Below, in pieces: positions 24,385 through 32,681 of a stretch of 64,000 bases of DNA. Source of the stretch: PALSA-610 sp038213435 (lineage in GTDB: Bacteria > Actinomycetota > Acidimicrobiia > IMCC26256 > PALSA-610); NCBI GenBank assembly GCA_038213435.1, contig JBBQTI010000008.1, positions 1-64,000 on the forward strand, in the 5' to 3' direction. The translations under genes were made by a program, and so were the position numbers. The notes under the pieces are model-generated. The model was given only the letters and a program-made list of their open reading frames with translations, made no database searches and had not been told where the DNA came from. How positions within the stretch are numbered: position 1 is the stretch's first letter; each line of letters starts with the position of its first letter.

Positions 24385-24390
24385 TACACT
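24385..24390 (+). promoter_or_regulatory. -10 hexamer TACACT, leaderless start
   Basis: TACACT ends 8 bases before ATG 24399 of the heme A synthase gene. Confidence 0.55.
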
Positions 24391-24398
24391 TGGTCGCG

Positions 24399-25367
24399 AT
24401 GCGCGGGCCCCACCTGTCGTCCGCCGGGCTCCGCCGCCTGACGCTCGTCAATGTTGTGTTGCTCGCGGCGATCGTCGTCAGCGGCGCGGTTGTGCGGCTC
24501 ACGAACTCGGGCCTCGGATGCGCCGACTGGCCGAACTGCAGCGCGACGAAGCTCGTCGACGTGTCGAGCCATCACGCCGCGATCGAGCAGCTCAACCGCA
24601 TCTTCTCGGGCGCCATCGGCCTGCCCATCGGGCTCGCATTGCTCGGCGCCTATCTCGTCCGGCCGAAGCGGGACGATCTCATCCGGCTCGCCTGGATCCT
24701 CTTCGGTTTGTTCTGGGCGGAAGCGGTGCTCGGCGGCATCTCGGTGAAAGTGCGGCTTGCCTGGGTAAGCGTCACCGGCCACTTCCTGCTCGCGATCGCG
24801 CTGATCGCCATCGCGATGGTGATGCACCACCGAGCGGGCAACGCGACCGTTGCGCGCCGTCTCGCGGTACCAGACGACACCTTTACCCTTGCCCGCGCCG
24901 TCTACGTGCTCACGATCTGGGTCCTCGTGATCGGGACCCTCGTCACCGCAGCCGGCCCGCACGGTGGCGACGTACACGCGCGACGACTCGGTTGGCCGTT
25001 GGGTGACGTGGCGCGGGTTCACGGCATCTCGGTCGACGTGCTCGTTGCGCTCACGCTCGTTCTGATCGTCGTGCTGGCGCGAGCACGAGCGCCGCGGCGC
25101 GCGCTGAATATCGCGTCACTCACCGTGTTCCTCATGGCCGCGCAAGGGGTCCTCGGCTACGTGCAGTACTTCGAGAAGATCCCGGCCGTGCTCGTCGGAT
25201 TCCATGTGTTCGGCGCGGTATGCGTGTTCATGTGCGTACAGCAGCTCGTCCTCGAGCTGCACGTGACCGACGACAGTGCCGTCGCCGGCATTGGCGGCGA
25301 AACGACGGAGCGCGCCGTCGTCATCGCGTTGTCGCACGCCCCTACGACGGGACCTCGTCACCTGTGA
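24399..25367 (+). CDS. ctaA: Heme A synthase, COX15/CtaA family
   Basis: A 322-residue membrane enzyme with about eight helices that oxidises the C8 methyl of heme O to form heme A for cytochrome aa3 oxidase. The external loop LGCADWPNC supplies the conserved Cys pair near residues 39-47, and the heme-ligand histidines lie in HHAAIEQLNR, TGHFLLAIA, VARVHGISVD and GFHVFGAVCV. ATG 24399 is chosen by the -10 element and because it directly precedes the first helix. ctaB lies 9 kb away on the other strand. Confidence 0.9.
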   Translation: MRGPHLSSAGLRRLTLVNVVLLAAIVVSGAVVRLTNSGLGCADWPNCSATKLVDVSSHHAAIEQLNRIFSGAIGLPIGLALLGAYLVRPKRDDLIRLAWILFGLFWAEAVLGGISVKVRLAWVSVTGHFLLAIALIAIAMVMHHRAGNATVARRLAVPDDTFTLARAVYVLTIWVLVIGTLVTAAGPHGGDVHARRLGWPLGDVARVHGISVDVLVALTLVLIVVLARARAPRRALNIASLTVFLMAAQGVLGYVQYFEKIPAVLVGFHVFGAVCVFMCVQQLVLELHVTDDSAVAGIGGETTERAVVIALSHAPTTGPRHL

Positions 25368-25379
25368 GAGGCTCGGCTC

Positions 25380-26270
25380 GTGCGCGTGCATCTCATAGAC
25401 GGCACCTACGAGCTCTTCCGGCAATTCCTCGCCCCGCGTCCGGGTCATCTCGACGGGGGCGGCACTGAGGTCGGCGCGACGCGTGCGGTGGTTGCGTCGA
25501 TGCTCACGATGCTCGAGGACGGCGCCACCCACCTCGGCGTCGCGACCGACCACGTGATCGAGTCGTTCCGGAACGATCTGTGGGACACCTACAAGACCGG
25601 TGAAGGCATCGATCCGCGGTTGCGGGCGCAGTTCCCGATCCTCGAGGACGCGCTCACCGCCCTCGGTGCCACGGTGTGGCCAATGGTCGACTACGAGGCC
25701 GACGACGCGCTCGCGAGCGCCGCTGCAGTCGCGTCGGCCGACGCCCGTGTCGAGCAGGTGATCATCTGCACACCCGACAAGGATCTCGGCCAATGCGTCG
25801 GCGGCAAGGTGGTACAGCTCGACCGCCGCCGGGACACGCTGCTCGACGCAGGTGGCGTCCGGGAGAAGTTCGGCGTACCGCCGGCGTCGATCCCCGACTG
25901 GCTCGCGCTCGTCGGGGACTCCGCCGACGGGTTCCCCGGCCTGCCCGGATTCGGCGCCAAGACCGCGGCGGCGCTCCTCGCGCGCTTCGGCCACATCGAA
26001 GCAATCCCCGACGACGCGCACGCGTGGGGAGTGGCGGGCGTGCGCGGCGCGGATCGCCTCGCGGCGACGCTCGCGGCCGGGCGCGCGGTCGCGGCGCGCT
26101 TCAAGGATCTCGCGACACTGCGTCTCGATGCGCCGGTAGGTACGGTCGACGACTGGCAATGGCGCGGACCCAGTCCCGAGCTCGGCGATTGGTGCGCTCG
26201 TTTCGGATCGCCGAGACTCGCCGAGCGCGCCGGCAAGCTCGCGGCGCAGAGGGGATCGGGTAGCCCATGA
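25380..26270 (+). CDS. 5'-3' exonuclease, polymerase I N-terminal type
   Basis: A 296-residue stand-alone flap-nuclease-like protein. It begins VHLIDGTYELFRQF, has Asp-rich metal-binding stretches MVDYEADDALA and CTPDKDLGQCV, then LVGDSADGFPG and the helix-hairpin motif GLPGFGAKTAAALL. These match the 5' nuclease of bacterial DNA polymerase I, here without the polymerase. It should trim 5' flaps or RNA primers. GTG 25380 follows TGAGAG, a weak -10, by 9 bases. Its stop overlaps the next ATG (ATGA). Confidence 0.9.
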   Translation: MRVHLIDGTYELFRQFLAPRPGHLDGGGTEVGATRAVVASMLTMLEDGATHLGVATDHVIESFRNDLWDTYKTGEGIDPRLRAQFPILEDALTALGATVWPMVDYEADDALASAAAVASADARVEQVIICTPDKDLGQCVGGKVVQLDRRRDTLLDAGGVREKFGVPPASIPDWLALVGDSADGFPGLPGFGAKTAAALLARFGHIEAIPDDAHAWGVAGVRGADRLAATLAAGRAVAARFKDLATLRLDAPVGTVDDWQWRGPSPELGDWCARFGSPRLAERAGKLAAQRGSGSP

Positions 26271-27073
26271 GTGACGCGGTGCTCATCGAGCACGCACGGC
26301 CCGGGATCGTCGTGCTCACTCTCAATCGGCCCCAACGCCTCAACGCGATGAACTATGACCTCGTGCGTGGCCTCTACGACGCGCTCGACGAGATCGAGAC
26401 CGATCGATCGTGCCGGGTGATCGTGTTGACCGGTTCCGGGCGCGGATTCTGCGCCGGGCTCGACCTGAACGAGGGTGCAAGCCCCCCGACGAATAGCGGC
26501 CTCGGACGCGCCCACGCCGGCATGGCCGTGCAGAAGCTGATCGCCGGTCTCGTCCCGAAGATGCGCTCCCTCCCCCAACCGGTAATCGCGGCCGTGAACG
26601 GCCCGGCCTCGGGTGGCGGTCTCGCACTCGCCCTCGCGAGCGACGTGCGAGTCGCGTCGGCGTCGGCACGCTTCAATGTCGCGTTCATCCGCGTCGGGCT
26701 CTCGGGGTGCGACATCGGCGTGTCGTGGATGTTGCCGCGTCTGATCGGTGCGTCGCGCGCGTTCGAGCTGCTGCTCACGGGCCGTCTCATCGACGCGACC
26801 GAGGCCGACCGCATCGGCCTCGTGACGCGCGTCGTTCCCGACGGCGAGGTGCTCGACTCGGCGCTGGAAACTGCGGAGCTCATCGTCGGCAACAGTCCGT
26901 TCGGCGTGCGCATGACGAAGGAGGTGATGTGGAGCCAGCTCGAGATCGGCAGCCTGCAGGCCGGAATCGATCTCGAGAACCGCACCCAGGTGTTGGCGAG
27001 CTTCACAGGTGACCTCGCGGAGGCGACGGCCGCGTTCGCGGAGAAGCGGCCACCGACCTTCACGGACCGATAG
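26267..27073 (+). CDS. Enoyl-CoA hydratase/isomerase family protein
   Basis: A 268-residue crotonase. Landmarks are LTLNRPQRLNAMN, GRGFCAGLDLNE (first oxyanion element), PVIAAVNGPASGGGLALALASD (second), and the helical C-terminus. The second catalytic Glu position reads VGLSGCDIG, so one of the two usual Glu is replaced and the reaction may be isomerisation, hydrolysis or another crotonase chemistry. It overlaps the upstream exonuclease by 4 bases (ATGA), a purely positional coupling, and is followed by an SDR. Confidence 0.91.
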   Translation: MSDAVLIEHARPGIVVLTLNRPQRLNAMNYDLVRGLYDALDEIETDRSCRVIVLTGSGRGFCAGLDLNEGASPPTNSGLGRAHAGMAVQKLIAGLVPKMRSLPQPVIAAVNGPASGGGLALALASDVRVASASARFNVAFIRVGLSGCDIGVSWMLPRLIGASRAFELLLTGRLIDATEADRIGLVTRVVPDGEVLDSALETAELIVGNSPFGVRMTKEVMWSQLEIGSLQAGIDLENRTQVLASFTGDLAEATAAFAEKRPPTFTDR

Positions 27074-27090
27074 GGACAAGGACCACGCTC

Positions 27091-27849
27091 GTGACGCTCG
27101 AGGGACGTGTGGCATTGGTGACCGGCGGCGGCCGGGGGATCGGCAAGGCGATCGCGCTCGGTCTGGCCGAGGACGGCGCCGACGTCGCGGTCAACTACCG
27201 CCGTGACGAGGAAGCGGCGCGCGAGACGGTCTCGGAGATCGAGAAGCTCGGGCGGGGCGCCCGCGCCTTTGCCGCGTCGGTCGACGATTACGCCCAGTGT
27301 GAGGAGATGGTCGGCGCCGTGATCGCCGACCTTGGTCACGTCGACATCCTCGTGAACAACGCGGGGAGCGCGTCGCGCGGTCAGACCGTTGCCGACACCG
27401 ATCCCGCCGAGCTCGAGAGGGTCGTGCGGACCCATGCGTTCGGCGCGTGGTCGTGCAGCAAGCTGGTGTTGCCCTCGATGCGTACCCGACCACGCGGTGA
27501 CATCGTGATGATCTCCAGCGCGGCGACGTTGCACATGGCTGCGAACTCCGCGCCGTACAACATGGCGAAGGCCGCGCTCGAAGCACTCGCGGCGACGCTC
27601 GCCAAGGAGGAGCGCCGCAACGGCATCCATGTCAACATCGTCGCGCCGGGCCTCGTCGACACCGAGATGGGCCGGCGGCTCGTGAAGGGGGCGATGGGCG
27701 TCACCGACATTCGCACCTTGGACTCCGGCAGCGCGTTCGGGCACGTCTGCTCACCGGAGGAAGTCGCCGACACGGTGCGGTTCCTCGTCTCGGACCATGC
27801 GTCGTACGTCACCGGCCAGCGCATCGGCGTCGACGGCGGCGCCTTCTAG
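27091..27849 (+). CDS. SDR-family oxidoreductase, FabG-like
   Basis: A 252-residue classical SDR with TGGGRGIGKAIALG, NNAGSASRG, catalytic Ser in MISSAATL and YNMAK for the Tyr/Lys pair, ending in ITGQRIGVDGGAF-like YVTGQRIGVDGG. It would be an NAD(P)H-dependent 3-oxoacyl reductase or hydroxyacyl dehydrogenase, consistent with the adjacent enoyl-CoA hydratase 17 bases upstream. GTG 27091 is the start; an AAGGA-type Shine-Dalgarno lies before it. Confidence 0.9.
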   Translation: MTLEGRVALVTGGGRGIGKAIALGLAEDGADVAVNYRRDEEAARETVSEIEKLGRGARAFAASVDDYAQCEEMVGAVIADLGHVDILVNNAGSASRGQTVADTDPAELERVVRTHAFGAWSCSKLVLPSMRTRPRGDIVMISSAATLHMAANSAPYNMAKAALEALAATLAKEERRNGIHVNIVAPGLVDTEMGRRLVKGAMGVTDIRTLDSGSAFGHVCSPEEVADTVRFLVSDHASYVTGQRIGVDGGAF

Positions 27850-27964
27850 TGAACGGACCGCCACCGACCCATCAACCAGCAGCACTGGGACAATCCGACG
27901 CTCGGGGTCAGCTCGGGTAACCCGTATTCGGGCGGACGCGGTCGGTACGCGACGGCGGCGTCGC

Positions 27965-27970
27965 TACGAT
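27965..27970 (+). promoter_or_regulatory. -10 hexamer TACGAT, leaderless start
   Basis: TACGAT ends 7 bases before GTG 27978 of fxsA. The rest of the 128-base gap from 27850 shows nothing I can name. Confidence 0.55.
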
Positions 27971-27977
27971 CGAGCCC

Positions 27978-28403
27978 GTGCTGGCGATCCTCGCACTCCT
28001 CTTCGTCGTCATCCCGATCATCGAGATCTACGTCGCGGTCGTGGTCGGACACGCGATCGGCGCGCTGAACACGATCGGCCTCCTGTTGTTGCTCTCGCTC
28101 GTGGGCGTGGGGCTCGCGAAGCACGAGGGTCTCGCGGTGATCTCGCGGATCCGCCGGCAGCTCGACGCGGGCAACATGCCGACGAACGAGCTGATCGACG
28201 GCGGTCTCGTCCTCACCGGCGGCCTATTGCTCATCGCGCCCGGCTTCGTCACCGACGGTCTGGGGCTTCTCCTGTTGCTCCCGCCGACGCGCCTGGTCGC
28301 GCGGGGCATCGCCAAACGCCGGTTCCGCGCTCGGGTCACATACTCGGGTCGTCCGTTGCGCAACCGCCGCCTGGACGGACCGGACGACGTGATCGACGTC
28401 TAG
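27978..28403 (+). CDS. fxsA: FxsA family membrane protein
   Basis: A 141-residue membrane protein with an N-terminal helix carrying the family's PIIEIY block, a second helix TIGLLLLLSLVGVGLAKHEG, a short soluble loop, and the PGFVTDGLGLLLLLPPTR segment typical of FxsA. FxsA was named as a suppressor of F exclusion of phage T7 in E. coli; its normal role is unclear. The basic and acidic C-terminus is cytoplasmic. It ends in a 4-base overlap (ctag) with a convergent zinc-ribbon gene. Confidence 0.9.
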   Translation: MLAILALLFVVIPIIEIYVAVVVGHAIGALNTIGLLLLLSLVGVGLAKHEGLAVISRIRRQLDAGNMPTNELIDGGLVLTGGLLLIAPGFVTDGLGLLLLLPPTRLVARGIAKRRFRARVTYSGRPLRNRRLDGPDDVIDV

Positions 28404-28558
28404 TACGGCCCGTCGCAACACGAGTCGCGCCAGCCACACGCTGGGCACCGATAGTGCGCGTGCTCGGGCCGCATATCGGCGCCGCACACGAAGCAGGTCA
28501 CCGACAGATCACACTCGCGTGCGGGAACGCCGGTGCGCTCGCCCACGGGTTCGCTCAC
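28400..28558 (-). CDS. 52-residue zinc-ribbon protein
   Basis: GTG 28558 to TAG 28400. The C-terminal 30 residues form a zinc ribbon with CFVCGADM and YRCPACGW, followed by an extra DSCCDG that adds two more Cys. The N-terminal 20 residues are polar. TAGCGT ends 7 bases before the GTG, and its TAG is the stop codon of the preceding gene. Function unknown. The overlap with the fxsA stop is only 4 bases. Confidence 0.75.
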   Translation of the reverse strand: MSEPVGERTGVPARECDLSVTCFVCGADMRPEHAHYRCPACGWRDSCCDGPY

Positions 28559-28565
28559 GCGGTCG

Positions 28566-28571
28566 ACGCTA
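28566..28571 (-). promoter_or_regulatory. -10 hexamer TAGCGT containing the upstream stop codon
   Basis: TAGCGT on the minus strand ends 7 bases before GTG 28558. Its first three bases are the stop codon (28571-28569) of the upstream gene. Confidence 0.5.
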
Positions 28572-29366
28572 ACCCAGTGGGCGGAGGAGCTCGGGGACCA
28601 CGGGAGAGTCGACGCGCGCGGTCGCATCCGATGGCCGCTCGAGACCGCGCGGACCCGAGATGCGGTCGAACCGCTGCACCGAGATCTCCTCGAAACCGGA
28701 CGCGGCGGGAAGCGAGGAGACGATCATCTCGTACACCCGCGCCGGCAACACCCGTCCGACCCCTCCGACCAGCCACACCTCGCGCGCGCCCGCTCCGACG
28801 ATGTCGAGTACCTCACCGGTACCGGCCGGGACGAGCGCACGCTCCGGGCCGATCGCACTCGCCGAGATCAGCAATCGCGACGTGTGCTCGAGCACGGGGT
28901 CCCACCCGTCGACGACCCGCACGGAGTGGTCACTGCGCCGGCGACGGAGTGACGCCACCGGGTCGTCACCGTCGACCCGGATTGCGACCGTATCGAGATC
29001 GAAGCGCTCGGCGAACGCGTCGTCGATCGTGGTCGTGTACCCGATGACGGCCACGACCTCGCCTTCGTCGAGCAGCGGCAGGGTCGCCCCGAGCCGGTCG
29101 CCGGTGCAATCGGCCTCGAGGTCGCGCACCGCGGTGCGCGCCGCCGCCGCGGGATCGGGCGCGGCGAGAATGCGCGAGCACACCCACCACAGGGCACCGT
29201 GCGCCCGATGGTGCGCGAGGACCCGCCGGCACGCGACCACCAGCGAGGCGGGCTCGCTCGCGAAGCCTGCAAGCGCGTCGGCCGCCGCGGCCGCGAGCCG
29301 TTCGTCGTCGACGTTGCGGCGGGTGACCGAGCGCAGGCGCTCCGCGGGTGTGACCTCGCCCCACAT
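28569..29366 (-). CDS. Conserved hypothetical protein, eIF2B/NagB-fold-like C-terminus
   Basis: A 265-residue soluble protein. The N-terminal third is helical and His/Arg-rich; the rest alternates strands and helices with VVDGWDPVLEHTSRLLISASAIGPERALVPAG and REVWLVGGVGRVLP, reminiscent of the Rossmann-like domain of eIF2B-related and ribose-1,5-bisphosphate isomerase proteins. That resemblance is by eye only, so no reaction is assigned. ATG 29366 is supported by TAGGAT ending 9 bases upstream. Confidence 0.75.
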   Translation of the reverse strand: MWGEVTPAERLRSVTRRNVDDERLAAAAADALAGFASEPASLVVACRRVLAHHRAHGALWWVCSRILAAPDPAAAARTAVRDLEADCTGDRLGATLPLLDEGEVVAVIGYTTTIDDAFAERFDLDTVAIRVDGDDPVASLRRRRSDHSVRVVDGWDPVLEHTSRLLISASAIGPERALVPAGTGEVLDIVGAGAREVWLVGGVGRVLPARVYEMIVSSLPAASGFEEISVQRFDRISGPRGLERPSDATARVDSPVVPELLRPLG

Positions 29367-29375
29367 GGTTCGCGG

Positions 29376-29381
29376 ATCCTA
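29376..29381 (-). promoter_or_regulatory. -10 hexamer TAGGAT, leaderless start
   Basis: TAGGAT on the minus strand ends 9 bases before ATG 29366. It overlaps the 3' end of the SCP2-like gene, whose stop is at 29379-29381. Confidence 0.45.
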
Positions 29382-29774
29382 CGGCGGGGGATACGTCGTC
29401 GCTGCGCGCAGTGCGGCTGACGCGTCGTGTAGCGCGCCGAGGGCGGCGGCGTGTCGTATCAGGGTGTCGACATCGCCGCCGAGGCGCAGCCGACCGCGCG
29501 CCAGAGCGATCTGGGCATTCTCCCGGCCGAGGGCGATGGCTACGGCGGTGGCGTAGTCGGTCGTCAGGCGTAGATCGGCGCTCTCCGCCGCGCCCCCTCC
29601 CGTGACCCGCGCCCCGTCACCGTCCACCCGGAGCCGGTAACGGACCTCGCCGAGGCCGGGCACGTCGACGACGACCTGTTCGATCACGATCGGCGCGAGC
29701 GCGGACACGCTCGCCGAGTCGTGCACCGCGTGATCGAGCTCCTGCAGCCATGTCTCCGACAGGAACTTCGGCAC
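29379..29774 (-). CDS. SCP2 sterol-transfer-like protein
   Basis: A 131-residue single-domain protein. It begins PKFLSETWLQELDHAVHD, has a beta-sheet core (VRYRLRVDGDGARVTGG), then the diagnostic LRLTTDYATAVAIALGRENAQIALARGRLRLGGD helices and strand typical of SCP2-like lipid-binding domains. It probably binds a hydrophobic ligand in the cytoplasm. GTG 29774 is chosen because TACGCT ends 6 bases before it. It is divergent from polyprenyl synthase. Confidence 0.85.
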   Translation of the reverse strand: MPKFLSETWLQELDHAVHDSASVSALAPIVIEQVVVDVPGLGEVRYRLRVDGDGARVTGGGAAESADLRLTTDYATAVAIALGRENAQIALARGRLRLGGDVDTLIRHAAALGALHDASAALRAATTYPPP

Positions 29775-29780
29775 GACCGC

Positions 29781-29786
29781 AGCGTA
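29781..29786 (-). promoter_or_regulatory. -10 hexamer TACGCT, leaderless start
   Basis: TACGCT on the minus strand ends 6 bases before GTG 29774 of the SCP2-like gene. Confidence 0.55.
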
Positions 29787-29822
29787 GGCGGGACGCATTC
29801 CGGCCTCGCGCCCGGGTGCGAC

Positions 29823-29828
29823 TACGGT
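29823..29828 (+). promoter_or_regulatory. -10 hexamer TACGGT, leaderless start
   Basis: TACGGT ends 6 bases before GTG 29835 of the polyprenyl synthase gene. Confidence 0.55.
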
Positions 29829-29834
29829 CCGAGC

Positions 29835-30908
29835 GTGACCTCGACCGGACCGAAGGAGGCGATGTTCCCTACGGCGCTGGTCCCGTTTGCGATGCGAGTC
29901 GAGCGTCGGATCGACGACCTGCTCGTCGCGGAGCTCGCCCGGTGGCGCGCCGTCGACGCCGGTCTGGCCGAGCCGATCGAGGCATTGCGCGGCTTCGTCG
30001 CCACAGGAGGTAAGCGGCTCCGTCCGGCATTCTGTTACTGCGCATTCGTCGGTGCGCAGGGAGACGGCGACGATCCGCGCGTCGTCGACGCTGCGGCCGC
30101 GCTCGAGCTGGTGCACACCTTCGCGCTGGCCCACGACGACGTCATGGACGGCTCAGAGATGCGCCGCGGGAACGACTCCGTGCACGCGCGCTTCGCCCGG
30201 CGGCACATGCGGGCGGGTTGGCGGGGTGAGCCCCGCCGGTTCGGCGAGGGAATGGCGATCCTCGTGGGCGACTTCGCGTTCACGTACGCCGACGTGCTCA
30301 TGCGCGGCATGCCGGAAACTGCGCAGGTCGTGTTCGACGAGTTGCGCGTCGAGCTTTGTGTGGGTCAGTCGCTCGATCTGGCAGGCACCGCGGCCGCGAG
30401 CACCGAAGCCGAGCTCGCCAACCGCATCGCTGTCTACAAGTCGGGCAAGTACACCGTGGAGCGACCGCTCCATCTCGGCGCGGCGTTGGCCGGCGCTCTC
30501 GCGTCGCTCGGACCTTCACTCTCCGCGATCGGCCTGCCTCTGGGCCACGCCTTCCAGCTCCGCGACGACGTGCTCGGTGCGTTCGGCGACGCGGAGATCA
30601 CCGGCAAGCCCGTCGGTGACGACCTGCGCGAAGGCAAGCCCACGCCGCTCGTCGCGCTCGCGTTCGCACGGGCTGATCCGTCCGACCGCGAGCTTCTGAA
30701 GCGCCTGGGCAATCCCGATCTGTCCGCCGACGACATCCGCGACCTTCGGACGGTGTTTGCGCGCACCGGCGCGCGCGAACAGATCGAGCTCGACATCGAG
30801 CGGCTCGTCGCCGAGGCCCGCGACGCGTTGGCGATCGCTCCGATCGACGACACCGCGCGCGCCTGGCTGGACGAGCTCGCCGCCTACGTCGCCTGGCGGG
30901 ACCGGTAG
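29835..30908 (+). CDS. Polyprenyl diphosphate synthase (GGPP synthase-type)
   Basis: A 357-residue trans-isoprenyl diphosphate synthase that condenses isopentenyl and allylic diphosphates. The first Asp-rich motif is DDVMD (residues about 101-105) followed by MRRG, and the second is LRDDVLGAFGD. GGKRLRP for IPP binding lies near residue 59, and the KxGKYT-like SGKYTVE is in place. The product chain length cannot be read off with confidence. GTG 29835 is fixed by the leaderless -10. Confidence 0.93.
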   Translation: MTSTGPKEAMFPTALVPFAMRVERRIDDLLVAELARWRAVDAGLAEPIEALRGFVATGGKRLRPAFCYCAFVGAQGDGDDPRVVDAAAALELVHTFALAHDDVMDGSEMRRGNDSVHARFARRHMRAGWRGEPRRFGEGMAILVGDFAFTYADVLMRGMPETAQVVFDELRVELCVGQSLDLAGTAAASTEAELANRIAVYKSGKYTVERPLHLGAALAGALASLGPSLSAIGLPLGHAFQLRDDVLGAFGDAEITGKPVGDDLREGKPTPLVALAFARADPSDRELLKRLGNPDLSADDIRDLRTVFARTGAREQIELDIERLVAEARDALAIAPIDDTARAWLDELAAYVAWRDR

Positions 30909-30930
30909 CGTTCGCGACCGCCGCCACTCG

Positions 30931-30936
30931 TAGACT
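30931..30936 (+). promoter_or_regulatory. -10 hexamer TAGACT, leaderless start
   Basis: TAGACT ends 9 bases before ATG 30946 of the ABC ATPase gene. Confidence 0.5.
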
Positions 30937-30945
30937 CGCATCGCC

Positions 30946-31881
30946 ATGTCCGCCGCTGCTCCCGATCCGGCCATCTCTGTCGTCGGGCTCGCCAAGCACT
31001 ACGGCTCGACCCCAGCAGTCGACGGGCTGTCGTTCGACGTGGCGCGCGGCGAGGTGTTCGGCCTCCTCGGACCCAACGGCGCGGGCAAGACAACTACGGT
31101 CGAGACGCTCGAGGGCTACCGCACACCCGATCTCGGAACGGCGCGCGTGCTCGGCCTCGATCCGGTGCGCGATGCGCCCGAGCTGCGTCCGCGCATCGGT
31201 GTGATGCTCCAGGAGGGAGGGCTCTATCCGGGGCTGAAGCCACTGGAGCTCTTGCACCTCTTCGCCGCGTACTACGACCACGCGGAGTCGCCGGCGGTCT
31301 TGCTCGAGACGGTCGGCCTCCGCGACGCGGCCGGAACGTCGGTGCGGCGCCTTTCCGGCGGCCAGGTGCAGCGTCTTTCGCTGGCGTGCGCGCTCATCGG
31401 CCGGCCCGAGGTCGTCTTCCTCGACGAGCCGACGGCAGGCATGGATCCCCACGCGCGTGCCACGACCTGGCAGCTCGTGCGCGATCTGCGCGACCGCGGC
31501 GTCACCGTGTTGCTCACCACGCACGCGATGGACGAAGCCGAGCAGCTGTGCGACCGCGTCGCGATCATTACCGGCGGCAAGCTCGCCGCACTCGGGACCC
31601 CTGCCGAGCTCACACAACACGCCGTCTCGGACGAGATCTGGTTCGCGGCTGCGCCGGGACTCGACACGACCGCGATCGGGCGCGCGCTCGGCCTCGATGA
31701 CGGCGAGGTCGTCGAGGACCGCGCCGGCGAGTACGTCATACGCGCCGCGGGTACCCCGGAGCGCATCGCGGAGCTTGCGTGCTTCCTGCGCGACGAGCGC
31801 GTCACGCTCGCCGCGTTGCAAGCCGGACGCCGATCGCTCGAGGAAGTCTTCTTGCAGATCACCGCGGAACAGGCTCGGTAG
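30946..31881 (+). CDS. ABC transporter ATP-binding protein, DrrA/ABC-2 type
   Basis: A 311-residue ATPase subunit of an ABC-2 exporter. It shows Walker A GPNGAGKTTTVE, Q-loop MLQEGGLYPGLK, signature RRLSGGQVQRLSLA, Walker B VVFLDEPTAGMDPHA and the switch His in LTTHAMDEAEQL. The C-terminal 80 residues are the regulatory extension found in the DrrA group. It should power export of a lipid, drug or polymer with the permease encoded one base downstream. Confidence 0.95.
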   Translation: MSAAAPDPAISVVGLAKHYGSTPAVDGLSFDVARGEVFGLLGPNGAGKTTTVETLEGYRTPDLGTARVLGLDPVRDAPELRPRIGVMLQEGGLYPGLKPLELLHLFAAYYDHAESPAVLLETVGLRDAAGTSVRRLSGGQVQRLSLACALIGRPEVVFLDEPTAGMDPHARATTWQLVRDLRDRGVTVLLTTHAMDEAEQLCDRVAIITGGKLAALGTPAELTQHAVSDEIWFAAAPGLDTTAIGRALGLDDGEVVEDRAGEYVIRAAGTPERIAELACFLRDERVTLAALQAGRRSLEEVFLQITAEQAR

Positions 31882-31882
31882 C

Positions 31883-32611
31883 ATGAGGCGCCGCGCTCTC
31901 GTCGCGCAGACGCGCGCCGAAACTCTGCTGCAACTCCGACGCGGCGAGAATCTGATCGTCACCCTCGCCGTCCCGCTCGGGATACTTGTCTTCTTCGCCA
32001 AGGTCGACGCGATCTCGACCGACTTCAAACATCCCGTCGACTTCCTCGTGCCGGGCGTGCTGTCGCTCGCGGTGATGGCGGCCGCGATGGTGTCGCTGGG
32101 AATCGCGACCGGCTTCGAGCGGCGCTACGGCGTGCTGAAGCGCCTGGGCACGACACCGCTGTCGCGCGGCGGCCTGCTCGTCGCCAAGACCGCGACCGTG
32201 CTGGTACTCGAGATTCTGCAGATCCTGCTCGTCGTCGTGGTGGCTGTCGCGATCGGCTGGCACGTGCCGGCGGGGATCGTCCCCGCGTTCGGCTTGCTGC
32301 TCGTGGGCACCGTCGCGTTCGCGGGGATCGGCATGCTGATGGCGGGCACGTTGCGCGCGGAGGCGAACCTTGCGGCCTCGAACGGACTGTTCCTCGTCCT
32401 GCTCTTCCTCGGCGGAATGGCGTATCCGCTGGCGAAGCTCCCGACACCGATGCAGACCTTCGCCAAGGCGCTGCCCGCCGCCGCGCTCTCGGAGACGGTC
32501 CGCTCCGTTCTGTCGTCCCAGGCGTTTCCTTCGGGGGAGCTCGCGATTCTCGTCGCCTGGGCCGTCGGCGCACCGCTCCTCGCCGCCCGGTACTTCCGCT
32601 GGGAGGAATAG
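31883..32611 (+). CDS. ABC-2 type transporter permease
   Basis: A 242-residue membrane subunit with six predicted helices (for example LIVTLAVPLGILVFFAK, FLVPGVLSLAVMAAAMVSLG, GGLLVAKTATVLVLEILQILLVVVV) and the short cytoplasmic coupling helix ERRYGVLKRLGTTPLSR that is the best-conserved stretch of ABC-2 permeases. It partners with the ATPase just upstream; the ATG lies one base after the ATPase stop. Substrate unknown. Confidence 0.93.
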   Translation: MRRRALVAQTRAETLLQLRRGENLIVTLAVPLGILVFFAKVDAISTDFKHPVDFLVPGVLSLAVMAAAMVSLGIATGFERRYGVLKRLGTTPLSRGGLLVAKTATVLVLEILQILLVVVVAVAIGWHVPAGIVPAFGLLLVGTVAFAGIGMLMAGTLRAEANLAASNGLFLVLLFLGGMAYPLAKLPTPMQTFAKALPAAALSETVRSVLSSQAFPSGELAILVAWAVGAPLLAARYFRWEE

Positions 32612-32681
32612 CGAGACGACGGCGCAGCGATCGCAGGGAGCGGAGCGTGGAGCCGACCCCAAATAGCGCGCGCTCGGGTGC

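Noticed and set aside
30906..30911. Another stop-embedded TAGCGT at the end of the polyprenyl synthase gene
   Set aside because: No start codon lies 6-9 bases beyond it; the ABC ATPase has its own TAGACT at 30931-30936.
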